Shown: positions 1-5,313 of the stretch, piece after piece
Layout: each line of letters starts with the position of its first letter
Numbering within the stretch: the first letter of the stretch is position 1
Origin: Microcaldota archaeon
GTDB taxonomy: Archaea > Micrarchaeota > Micrarchaeia > Anstonellales > Bilamarchaeaceae
NCBI GenBank assembly: GCA_030668565.1
Contig: DAOVFD010000029.1
Coordinates: forward strand, 1-10,580
Direction of reading: 5' to 3'
Length of the DNA stretch: 10,580 bases
Made by a program: the position numbers and the translations under genes
Notes under the pieces: model-generated
What the model was told of the DNA's origin: nothing
The model's database searches: none
The model's input: only the letters and a program-made list of their open reading frames with translations

Positions 1-555
1 TTCTTTTCTTAGTTTATCGAAATCAGGTGCCCATCCCTTTATGACTTTATTCTGCTCAACATCCACCAATCTGATGAAAATATCATCTGATTTGTCTTTC
101 GCTTTTTCTTTATTATGATATATTGTTACCATTACCACTAATGCTTTCTTGCCCTTTTCTAGGTATATTGGTTTCTTGAAAGAGACTTCCAAATAAAATC
201 TGTCTTCATTATCAGAAACCATCTCATAGGCAGCTCCATGTTCTTTCTTGAATTTCAATTGATATCCCTTCAACTCACTAATCGAAATCTCGGTTTTCTT
301 CTCTGCCTTTTTATCATTCTCTCCAATCTTCTGCTTATCGGGTGTTACTTTGCTCTTGGTATCTGCCATCGGAATATTAACCAGACTTGCAACCTGGGTA
401 TTGGCTACAGAACCTGCACATCCGAAAGCAAGAACAGAGGCACCAACAAGCAGGCTTTTATCCAAAAATCTTCTGAATTTGGATTTAGATTTAACTGGAC
501 GATTAGCATGAGCTTCCTGAGGTGCTCTTTTGTGATGAAGTTCCTTACCACTCAC
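1..555 (-). CDS. Exported or lipoprotein-like protein of unknown function, 3' end cut by the window edge
   Basis: An open frame of 185 codons runs leftward from 555 to the window edge with no stop, so the C-terminus is missing. I chose the GTG at 555 because an excellent Shine-Dalgarno (GAGGTGAT, 567-560) ends four bases before it; the in-frame ATG at 561 overlaps that site. A TATA-like box (CTTTAAATAG, 600-591) would start transcription just before the Shine-Dalgarno. Residues 1-33 are basic (KSKSKFRR). Residues 35-46 are hydrophobic and end in LAFGC, an imperfect lipobox with Cys46. Residues 65-90 are Lys/Glu-rich and probably disordered. From about residue 95 there are alternating hydrophobic stretches that look like a beta-rich domain (YLEVSFKKP, ALVVMVTIY, IFIRLVDVE). 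I do not recognise the family. A secreted or membrane-anchored location is inferred. The gene is AT-richer than the genes right of 1312. Confidence 0.75.
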   Translation of the reverse strand, partial: MSGKELHHKRAPQEAHANRPVKSKSKFRRFLDKSLLVGASVLAFGCAGSVANTQVASLVNIPMADTKSKVTPDKQKIGENDKKAEKKTEISISELKGYQLKFKKEHGAAYEMVSDNEDRFYLEVSFKKPIYLEKGKKALVVMVTIYHNKEKAKDKSDDIFIRLVDVEQNKVIKGWAPDFDKLRKE

Positions 556-590
556 ATACATCACCTCGCAATTATATTAAGCAGGAAAGG

Positions 591-600
591 CTATTTAAAG
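591..600 (-). promoter_or_regulatory. TATA-like box and Shine-Dalgarno of the left-edge gene
   Basis: On the minus strand CTTTAAATAG lies about 28 bases upstream of a near-perfect archaeal Shine-Dalgarno (GAGGTGAT, 567-560). That gives a very short leader before the GTG start at 555. Position and composition fit an archaeal promoter; there is no experimental support. Confidence 0.5.
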
Positions 601-672
601 CTTGGGATTTGTGTGTGTTTGGGTTAGAATGTGCTAAATGTTACCTCGTAAAAATGGGGCATAAAAAGTACA

Positions 673-707
673 AAAATTCAAAATTTTCTCAGGTTTACTG
701 TTACAGT
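673..707. repeat. 35-base direct repeat, copy 1, with small hairpin
   Basis: This copy matches the one at 1276-1310 at 28 of 35 positions (counted by hand). It begins with a perfect inverted repeat of six-base arms and a three-base loop (AAAATT, CAA, AATTTT). A near-identical block follows, with AGGTTTACTGT as its longest shared run, ending in a second short inverted repeat (ACTGT T ACAGT). It lies 2 bases beyond the toxin stop codon. Read on the minus strand it is followed by several T-runs (687-650), so it could act as a transcription terminator for the toxin-antitoxin operon. Between this repeat and the left-edge gene I see only that gene's promoter. Confidence 0.7.
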
Positions 708-709
708 GA

Positions 710-973
710 CTACTTATAGGTTGTTTCTGAACGTAAGCCAATATGATAAACAATAACGGTCTTTTCATCTTTATTAACAAAATACTTGATTCGCACCTTA
801 CCGATTCTGATTCTGTATGCACTCCTAGAACCTGAAAGTTTTACAAGATCATATTCTTTAGCAGGATAAGCCGTATTCTCCAAAAACTCTAAAAGCCCGT
901 TAATCTTTTTCCTATAACTTGTCAAATGATCGTACTGTTTTTCCGCTTTTCTGGTAAGTTTCACTCTATACAT
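710..973 (-). CDS. RelE/ParE-superfamily type II toxin
   Basis: This 87-residue protein has the size and layout of RelE/ParE toxins, small proteins that in the RelE branch cleave mRNA on the ribosome. It starts MYRVKLTRKAEKQYDHL (strand 1 and first helix). It then has the family's core around residues 45-66, a KLSG turn followed by AYRIRIGKVRIKYFV, and a last strand with VIVYHIGLR and a C-terminal ETTYK. Basic residues (Arg54, Arg56, Arg61, Arg81) and Tyr86 sit where the family's active-site residues usually lie. Whether it is an RNase or a gyrase-type toxin cannot be decided by eye. The ATG at 973 follows the antitoxin stop after one base, so the two are translationally coupled. It is the last gene of a two-gene operon. 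Confidence 0.87.
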   Translation of the reverse strand: MYRVKLTRKAEKQYDHLTSYRKKINGLLEFLENTAYPAKEYDLVKLSGSRSAYRIRIGKVRIKYFVNKDEKTVIVYHIGLRSETTYK

Positions 974-974
974 G

Positions 975-1172
975 CTAATCCTTTCTGATTTTCCTGAAGT
1001 CTATAGTCTTCCCTTCTTTGTGTTCTCTCATAGCCTCTGCCAGTTCTTCTTTGTCTTCCTTTGTCATTTCAACTTCTGGGATGAGTATCTCTTCAAGATG
1101 ATCCACTTTCTCGCGGATGTATTTCAACTCTTCATATAAGGAATGTAAGTCCACATTTTCATATTCTCCCAT
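975..1172 (-). CDS. RelB-like antitoxin of the toxin-antitoxin pair
   Basis: This is a 65-residue, strongly charged helical protein encoded immediately upstream of the RelE/ParE-type toxin. Residues 8-31 form a heptad-like helix (LHSLYEELKYIREKVDHLEEIL), probably for dimerisation. Residues 36-65 have the acidic helix plus short tail (EELAEAMREHKEGKTIDF) typical of small archaeal antitoxins that wrap around RelE-like partners. I see no obvious DNA-binding domain, so autoregulation is uncertain. The ATG at 1172 has a Shine-Dalgarno GGTGA (1182-1178) five bases upstream and a TATA-like TTTTATATA (1213-1205) further up. Function is assigned mainly from size, charge and neighbourhood. Confidence 0.8.
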   Translation of the reverse strand: MGEYENVDLHSLYEELKYIREKVDHLEEILIPEVEMTKEDKEELAEAMREHKEGKTIDFRKIRKD

Positions 1173-1204
1173 TTATTTCACCAACAAGTATGGAGCGGAG
1201 ATTG

Positions 1205-1213
1205 TATATAAAA
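1205..1213 (-). promoter_or_regulatory. TATA-like box of the toxin-antitoxin operon
   Basis: On the minus strand TTTTATATA lies about 37 bases before the antitoxin ATG and about 25 bases before its GGTGA Shine-Dalgarno. That predicts a transcript starting almost at the ribosome site. The rest of 1173-1311 holds only this promoter and the repeat at 1276-1310. Confidence 0.5.
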
Positions 1214-1275
1214 CAATACGTTCAATCCAACCAACAACAATCTCACTCTCGTATCGTTCTCGAGATAAAATAAGC

Positions 1276-1310
1276 AAAATCAGAGATTTTCTAAGGTTTA
1301 CTGTGACGGT
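1276..1310. repeat. 35-base direct repeat, copy 2, with compensated hairpin
   Basis: This is the second copy of the repeat at 673-707, in the same orientation and 603 bases away. The leading hairpin is AAAATC, AGA, GATTTT. Relative to copy 1 a T:A pair has become C:G with both arms changed, so the stem is preserved. The block that follows shares ATTTTCT and AGGTTTACTGT with copy 1. The distal inverted repeat is weaker here (ACTGT G ACGGT). It lies 1 base beyond the stop codon of the gene at 1312-1620, so on the minus strand it occupies the same place relative to a stop codon as copy 1 does. Confidence 0.7.
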
Positions 1311-1311
1311 A

Positions 1312-1620
1312 TTACCCGAAGATTGAGCCAAGACCGGACTCTGCAGCCTCCTCTTCCTTTTTTATTTTGTCAATTATCCTCTTTGCATTCTCGCCTTCCA
1401 CGGGTTTTGCAACATCCTTCAGTTTTTCGTCCGCCTTCTTTATGAAATCACCGGATGCTGAAATGTAAAGATAAACCTTGTCTTTTTCCTCTTCCAGCAT
1501 CGTACCGTCACGCAGTTTATACCCGACCCTTGCAAAACTGTCCGCGGCATAGGGGTCGGCCTCAAGAATTTCTTTCAGTTCTGTTTTTTTACCGCTTTCA
1601 CATACGTATAACCTTTCCAT
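1312..1620 (-). CDS. Small conserved-looking protein of unknown function ending in GSIFG
   Basis: The product is 102 residues. It begins MERLYVCESGKKTELKEIL, continues with a mixed alpha/beta core (residues 20-60, including ARVGYKLRDGTML and VYLYISA) and ends in a highly charged helix (KRIIDKIKKEEEAAE) and a glycine-rich tail GLGSIFG. No signal peptide, membrane segment or metal site is visible; Cys7 is the only cysteine. I do not recognise a named family. The ATG at 1620 is four bases after the membrane-protein gene's stop. Its Shine-Dalgarno (AGGTGAT) incorporates that TGA stop, so the two genes are probably one translationally coupled operon. A role linked to the membrane protein is inference only. 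Confidence 0.8.
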   Translation of the reverse strand: MERLYVCESGKKTELKEILEADPYAADSFARVGYKLRDGTMLEEEKDKVYLYISASGDFIKKADEKLKDVAKPVEGENAKRIIDKIKKEEEAAESGLGSIFG

Positions 1621-1624
1621 GGTA

Positions 1625-2389
1625 TCACCTGCCGCTTCTTGATTTTACTTCGGCAATGCCCTCATGATTTCCTTTTATCAGGAGCATCATTGCACTGTAT
1701 ATTACGGGGTAAAAGAGGAAAATTGTAAAGAGCTGAATCATGGGTATAAAATTCAGCACCCAGACCATTGCAAATAATATGTACATGCCAAAGAAATAGA
1801 TGTGCTTCTTCTTTATGGTGAAGAACATCGTTCTGAAGGAATCAAAAGGCAACGAACCCAGGGAAACAGATACCAGCGCCGGAGTGAAGAGCATGTGCAG
1901 GAAGAATATCATTGTAAGCGCATAGAGGTAAAGCAGATAGTCCATGTACTGGTAATCCATAAAGAAATAATAGTAGATTGCGGCGACAGGACCTATGAGC
2001 AGAATGGAAAATAATTCGCGCATCAGCATTACCCCGAACATAGGGGGTGCCCTTGAAAGCGCGTAATGATAGAAATCAAGAAGGCTGGTTTTCATACCAC
2101 CGATTGCACTATAATAGGTTTTCGCAAGGGCGGCATTCAGTCCACCCATACAATACAGGAATATCAACATTATGATTATACCCACCCCAATTGTCACCGG
2201 GGATTCGAGGGTTATTTCGAACTGCACTGCGGATGCGACCATGAAGTAAATCAGAAGCAGGCCGAATGCGGCAAGCAGAAACACCAGAAACATGAACAGA
2301 TAGACAAATGAGCCCCACATGAACAAAAAGGGATTTGAAGTATATGCTGAAAATGCTCTTTTTATGCTGGTAATCATCAAGGTCACCAT
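1625..2389 (-). CDS. Six-helix integral membrane protein of unknown function
   Basis: The protein is 254 residues. Hydrophobic segments lie near residues 21-55, 66-90, 117-141, 149-175, 197-216 and 218-238, and the C-terminus is short and basic (KSRSGR). The start (ITSIKRAFSAYTSNPFLF), the Asn/Pro near residue 20 and the loop-helix pattern resemble uncharacterised archaeal membrane families of the DUF4013/DUF7847 kind; that resemblance is from memory and not certain. I see no transporter signature or catalytic motif. Two starts are possible. The ATG at 2389 would be nearly leaderless behind a TATA-like TTTTAAATAT (2417-2408). The ATG at 2377 (residue 5) has a GGTGA five bases before it. It is first in a two-gene operon with the GSIFG-ending protein. 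Confidence 0.8.
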   Translation of the reverse strand: MVTLMITSIKRAFSAYTSNPFLFMWGSFVYLFMFLVFLLAAFGLLLIYFMVASAVQFEITLESPVTIGVGIIIMLIFLYCMGGLNAALAKTYYSAIGGMKTSLLDFYHYALSRAPPMFGVMLMRELFSILLIGPVAAIYYYFFMDYQYMDYLLYLYALTMIFFLHMLFTPALVSVSLGSLPFDSFRTMFFTIKKKHIYFFGMYILFAMVWVLNFIPMIQLFTIFLFYPVIYSAMMLLIKGNHEGIAEVKSRSGR

Positions 2390-2407
2390 GCATACTTCAA
2401 AGATAAG

Positions 2408-2417
2408 ATATTTAAAA
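2408..2417 (-). promoter_or_regulatory. TATA-like box of the membrane-protein operon
   Basis: On the minus strand TTTTAAATAT is centred about 23 bases before the ATG at 2389. That implies a leaderless transcript, or a leader of about ten bases for the alternative start at 2377. The rest of 2390-2498 is a divergent intergenic stretch that also holds the eL41 promoter. Confidence 0.45.
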
Positions 2418-2452
2418 CTCTCTTAGGGGATTTGCAACCTCATCTGCAAAGA

Positions 2453-2475
2453 CTTAAAAAACCAATCTTATATTT
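2453..2475 (+). promoter_or_regulatory. Promoter region of the eL41 gene
   Basis: Two TATA-like candidates precede the eL41 gene: CTTAAAAAA (2453-2461) and CTTATATTT (2467-2475). The first would place transcription start just ahead of the Shine-Dalgarno GAGGGAT (2487-2493). The second would give an almost leaderless mRNA. The clear Shine-Dalgarno favours the first. Confidence 0.4.
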
Positions 2476-2498
2476 CCAAATAAACTGAGGGATAGCTA

Positions 2499-2612
2499 AT
2501 GGGTTCGAGACCTAGGAAATGGAAAAAGAAAAACAGAATGCGCTGGAAATGGGTAAAGAAAAAAAGGCGAAGACTTAAGAGAAAGGCGAAGAGAAGAGTG
2601 GGTGAACTTTAG
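2499..2612 (+). CDS. rpl41e: Large-subunit ribosomal protein eL41 (L41e)
   Basis: A 37-codon frame encodes an extremely basic peptide with Trp8, Trp16 and Trp18 and almost only Lys/Arg after residue 19. From Met14 on it follows eL41 closely: MRWKWVKKKRRRLKRK lines up with the family's MRAKWRKKRMRRLKRK. eL41 is a single alpha helix of about 25 residues that lies at the subunit interface of archaeal and eukaryotic ribosomes. The start at 2499 is supported by a Shine-Dalgarno (GAGG, 2487-2490) eight bases upstream and gives a 13-residue N-terminal extension. The internal ATG at 2538 would give a canonical 24-residue protein but lacks a comparable site. The stop TAG overlaps the 3' end of the convergent gene by four bases. 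Genes this short are often missed by gene callers. Confidence 0.85.
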   Translation: MGSRPRKWKKKNRMRWKWVKKKRRRLKRKAKRRVGEL

Positions 2613-3133
2613 CTTCTTTTTTTCGGATTGACATATTCGAAAATTTTGTTTCCTTTAAAGAGTCTTGTGTAATTCTTTATGAAAGCAAGGAAAACCAGCG
2701 GACGCTCAAACACCAGAACCCCTGACCTTCTTTTTATGTTGAAGCCCAGCCTCAGAAGCAGGATTTCGTCTCCCTTGTTTATTTTTGAAAGTGAAACCAC
2801 CCCCTTACCATCGATATTTCCGACGGCATCGAACAACCCTGCAAGGTAATTTGCCGCATAGTCGTTCAGGTATTTGAATCTTTCAAGCTGGTTTTTTTCA
2901 ACATCCTGGAAGAACTTCCTGTATGCTGAATGATAGAAATAGACCTTATCATCCCCTGTAAGAATTTTATTAGAAGTTATAATGCCCTGTGTGAGGGCTT
3001 CTTTTGAAAATATTTCAAGTACTTCGGCTTTTCCCTTCACTCCCAGACCTTCGAAACTTCTGCACTTGCGCCACAGACCTATCAGATATGAAATTTCCGG
3101 AGTCAGTTTTATTTTCATAACGTAAAACCCCAT
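2609..3133 (-). CDS. LAGLIDADG-fold protein, apparently catalytically inactive
   Basis: The product is 174 residues. Two LAGLIDADG-type helices are visible: SYLIGLWRKCRSFEGLG (15-31) and NYLAGLFDAVGNIDGKG (95-111). In homing endonucleases the eighth position of the motif is an Asp or Glu that binds the catalytic metal. Here it is Val104 in motif 2 and Cys24 in motif 1, so cleavage is unlikely. The rest fits the compact two-motif fold: strands such as VVSLSKI after motif 2, then RPLVFLAFIKNY. The likely role is DNA or RNA binding by a domesticated endonuclease fold, an inference by analogy with the bacterial regulator WhiA. Its ATG at 3133 directly follows the TGA of the upstream gene, suggesting coupling; Met6 at 3118 is an alternative start. 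There is no host intron or intein around it. Confidence 0.7.
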   Translation of the reverse strand: MGFYVMKIKLTPEISYLIGLWRKCRSFEGLGVKGKAEVLEIFSKEALTQGIITSNKILTGDDKVYFYHSAYRKFFQDVEKNQLERFKYLNDYAANYLAGLFDAVGNIDGKGVVSLSKINKGDEILLLRLGFNIKRRSGVLVFERPLVFLAFIKNYTRLFKGNKIFEYVNPKKRS

Positions 3134-3604
3134 TCAGAGTCTTACTCTCTTCTTTTTTGCAGGTTTTGGTGCTTCCACGAATTTTACTATCTTTCTCTCA
3201 GGGACACCCGCCATTATCTCCTTGCCTCCTGTTATGAATTCGTTTATTTCACCCGCAACAAACTCATCAAGCTGCATCGAGAACCATCTTGCTGTTTTTC
3301 TCGAAACAAACGCTCTCTTGAATATCCCATTCAGCTCCTTCCTTTGTCTTGGAGTGAAGGGGGGTTTATCATGCAATATCCTTTCGTTTGCCCCTTCCAG
3401 AAGTTTGCTGAACCTTTCTATGTCCTCCCTGCTGGAACCGCCTGCGTCCAGGGCTGAAAGTATTCCCTGGGCGAGAACCCTGTTCCTTTTTCCGGTTTTG
3501 CTGAGAAGGTGCTCAAGTTTTTTCAGGTCAGGACCCTTGAGTCCGCCTTTCTTTGCAGCACGGAGAACTTTCTTCGCAAACTCGATAAACCCGCTTAGCC
3601 TCAT
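3134..3604 (-). CDS. Basic, mostly helical protein of unknown function
   Basis: The protein is 156 residues from the ATG at 3604; the frame opens nine bases earlier at a TTG (3613), which I judge less likely. It is rich in Lys, Arg and Leu and is predicted by eye to be almost all helical: FIEFAKKVLRAAKK (6-19), DLKKLEHLLSK, a central PPFTPRQRKELNGIFKRAF, and a basic Pro/Lys tail (APKPAKKKRVRL). It has no signal peptide, membrane segment or cysteine, and I recognise no family. The charge and basic tail would suit binding nucleic acid or ribosomes, but that is speculation. It is followed without a gap by the LAGLIDADG-fold gene, so the two are probably co-transcribed. There is no Shine-Dalgarno, and an A/T box about 27-35 bases upstream suggests a leaderless mRNA. 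Confidence 0.72.
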   Translation of the reverse strand: MRLSGFIEFAKKVLRAAKKGGLKGPDLKKLEHLLSKTGKRNRVLAQGILSALDAGGSSREDIERFSKLLEGANERILHDKPPFTPRQRKELNGIFKRAFVSRKTARWFSMQLDEFVAGEINEFITGGKEIMAGVPERKIVKFVEAPKPAKKKRVRL

Positions 3605-3632
3605 GAATATCAATTGATTAACTCGAATAACA

Positions 3633-3648
3633 TTATTAAATATTTATA
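3633..3648. promoter_or_regulatory. Shared A/T-rich promoter element between divergent genes
   Basis: The run TTATTAAATATTTATA lies in the 59-base gap between the minus-strand start at 3604 and purM at 3664. Parts of it are 25-30 bases from each start codon, so one A/T block could supply the TATA box for both leaderless genes. Exact boxes cannot be assigned by eye. Confidence 0.4.
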
Positions 3649-3663
3649 CTACGGAATAACACC

Positions 3664-4644
3664 ATGAAATACCAGATAGACGTCTCACATGTCAGAAAAA
3701 TCCAGAAATCAATCTGGGACAAAATAAGGTCAACGTTTGAATTCAGGAAAGGTTATGGAGAGCCGCTTCCCGTATTCGGACACTACGGGGGGCTTTTCAA
3801 ATGCGGCAGCGAGACCCTTGTAATTCATACTGACGGAGTCGGCACCAAGCTTCTTGTTGCCCAAGCCCTTGACAAATACGATACCGTGGGCATAGATGCC
3901 ATCGCGATGTCTGTTAATGACGTTCTCTGCGTTGGTGCGGAACCGCTTGTGGGTGTTGATTATCTTGCGCTTGCAAAAGAGGATGGCGAACTCGTTGATG
4001 AAGTAATGAAAGGGCTTGCAAAAGGAGCTGAGGAAAGCGGTTGTGCAATTATCGGAGGGGAAACCGCCATCATTCCTGATATAATAAAAGGAGGGAAAAG
4101 GCCGTTTGACCTTGCATTCACAGTAGTCGGAAGAGTGAGGAAGAAAATTATAGGGGAGGAAATCGAAAAGAGCGATGTAATAGTCGGATTGGAGAGCTCG
4201 GGATTGCACAGCAACGGTTATACCCTTGCAAGAAGCATTCTTGACATTAAGGAATGGGGAAAGGAAATGCTTGAACCTACAAAGATTTACGTTGCCCCTG
4301 TGCTTGAAATGATGAGCGTATGTGACATTCATGGAATTGCGCACATAACCGGAGGGGCATTCAGAAAAATACCCCGTCTGAACAAGAATGTTGGTTATAA
4401 GATAAATAAACTGCCTGAGCCAATGCCTATTTTCAAGGAGCTTATGAAAAAGGTAAGCTTTGAGGAAATGTGCAAGACGTTTAATATGGGAATAGGTATG
4501 GTGATAGTTCTTCCCGAAGACAGGGCTGAAACAGTTATCAATATTGCAAAGAAGCACGAGATAGGTGCAAGCATAATAGGAAAGGTTGTCGAGAAGAAGG
4601 GCGTATGGGTAAGTGATGGCAAAAAAGAATATCAGCTGGTTTAG
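3664..4644 (+). CDS. purM: Phosphoribosylformylglycinamidine cyclo-ligase (AIR synthetase)
   Basis: PurM closes the imidazole ring in purine synthesis, converting FGAM and ATP to aminoimidazole ribotide in the cytoplasm. The 326-residue protein has the usual length (about 330-350) and the family's landmarks in order: DGVGTK (57-62), the GIDAIAMSVNDVLCVGAEP segment (76-94), GGETA (131-135), the signature GLHSNGYTLAR (180-190), HITGGAF (227-233) and FNMGIGMV (273-280). HITGGAF differs slightly from the common HITGGG. The Asp, Asn and Gly-rich ATP-binding residues look intact. The ATG at 3664 has no Shine-Dalgarno and lies about 25 bases after an A/T block, suggesting a leaderless mRNA. No other purine gene is in the window. 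Its stop abuts that of the convergent dph6-like gene with no spacer. Confidence 0.93.
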   Translation: MKYQIDVSHVRKIQKSIWDKIRSTFEFRKGYGEPLPVFGHYGGLFKCGSETLVIHTDGVGTKLLVAQALDKYDTVGIDAIAMSVNDVLCVGAEPLVGVDYLALAKEDGELVDEVMKGLAKGAEESGCAIIGGETAIIPDIIKGGKRPFDLAFTVVGRVRKKIIGEEIEKSDVIVGLESSGLHSNGYTLARSILDIKEWGKEMLEPTKIYVAPVLEMMSVCDIHGIAHITGGAFRKIPRLNKNVGYKINKLPEPMPIFKELMKKVSFEEMCKTFNMGIGMVIVLPEDRAETVINIAKKHEIGASIIGKVVEKKGVWVSDGKKEYQLV

Positions 4645-5280
4645 TTACTTATCTTTCAGTTTCGCATCTTTTATTTTCGCAACTCCCCTTACTCCATCCC
4701 ATTCGATATCCCAGCCGCCTATAATAATTCTTTTTTTGAAAAAAGGGGCATCAGCTACGAATGTTTCCCCTTCTCCGCCTTCAAGAAAAATATCTATGTT
4801 TTTCGGCTTCTTTTTCACAAGCTCTTCCAAGGGTTTTCCCAGCCATTCTTTTCCAAGTCCTTCTGCAGCTACCGCGACTATCCTGACATCCATGTTTTCA
4901 AGCATTTCATCCAAAATTTCTTTTCCTTTATGCCATAAGGGAGCATATGAAGGAATGCCAAGGTTTTCGCATATTTTTTCAAACCTTCTTCTCTGGAATT
5001 CGCTTGCAACGGCTCCTGCAACAAGTCCCTCAGCTCTGAGTTTCTTTAGGGCTTCACTTAACTTCTCTTCCCAGTTCTTCTCGGTAACTTCGATAATTTC
5101 CTGCTTAAGCTCCATTGCTTCGGCCTGAAGTTTTGTATATTCGATATTAGGATGATGAAACATCATTGAGTAAGGCTCTGGTTTGACAGTAAGCAGCAGA
5201 GGTTCAAAACCCTGTGCAAGTGCCCAGAATACCGCATATGTGCTGTCTTTTCCTCCTGAAAACAAACATACAACACGCAT
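4645..5280 (-). CDS. dph6: Diphthine-ammonia ligase, Dph6-type ATP-pyrophosphatase
   Basis: Dph6 catalyses the last step of diphthamide synthesis, ATP-dependent amidation of diphthine on translation elongation factor 2. The 211-residue protein opens with the adenine-hydrolase P-loop LFSGGKDSTYA (6-16). It carries the family's GAVASEFQRRRFE segment (89-101) and a PLW at 114-116. Near the end is the diagnostic EGGEGETFV (167-175). Length fits the archaeal single-domain form; eukaryotic Dph6 carries extra C-terminal domains. The ATG at 5280 lies about 26 bases from a TATA-like TTTATATT on the minus strand (5311-5304), with no Shine-Dalgarno, so it is probably leaderless. The P-loop family also includes tRNA-modifying enzymes, but EGGEGETFV argues for Dph6. 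Confidence 0.9.
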   Translation of the reverse strand: MRVVCLFSGGKDSTYAVFWALAQGFEPLLLTVKPEPYSMMFHHPNIEYTKLQAEAMELKQEIIEVTEKNWEEKLSEALKKLRAEGLVAGAVASEFQRRRFEKICENLGIPSYAPLWHKGKEILDEMLENMDVRIVAVAAEGLGKEWLGKPLEELVKKKPKNIDIFLEGGEGETFVADAPFFKKRIIIGGWDIEWDGVRGVAKIKDAKLKDK

Positions 5281-5303
5281 AAACCTATTAAGATACGCTA
5301 CAG

Positions 5304-5311
5304 AATATAAA
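5304..5311 (-). promoter_or_regulatory. TATA-like box of dph6 in a 33-base divergent gap
   Basis: On the minus strand TTTATATT is centred about 27 bases before the dph6 ATG. The same 33-base gap must also serve the HAD gene on the plus strand, where the best candidate is a weaker CTATTAA near 5285-5291. Confidence 0.4.
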
Positions 5312-5313
5312 TC

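Noticed and set aside
555..557. ATG on the minus strand near the left-edge gene start
   Set aside because: It is followed immediately by TGA in its own frame; the real start is the GTG at 555.
238..627. Plus-strand open frame of 129 codons
   Set aside because: It is antisense to the minus-strand exported-protein gene at 1-555, which has a strong Shine-Dalgarno and a sensible protein. The plus frame has no ribosome site and an arbitrary composition.
1240..1266. Inverted ATCTC and GAGAT arms as a possible operator for the toxin-antitoxin operon
   Set aside because: The arms are only five bases with a long unpaired middle, and they lie well upstream of the predicted promoter; chance occurrence is likely.
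2109..2393. Alternative minus-strand frame at the start of the membrane-protein gene
   Set aside because: It overlaps the six-helix protein in another frame. Its ATG at 2393 is only four bases upstream and its product has no membrane or domain pattern.
3222..3617. Plus-strand open frame opposite the unknown basic protein
   Set aside because: It is a shadow of the gene at 3134-3604, rich in Ser/Pro/Phe as antisense frames of Lys/Glu-rich genes are.
3730..4557. Long minus-strand frame inside purM
   Set aside because: purM is certain on the plus strand. The antisense frame has many Cys/His/Asn residues with no recognisable domain.
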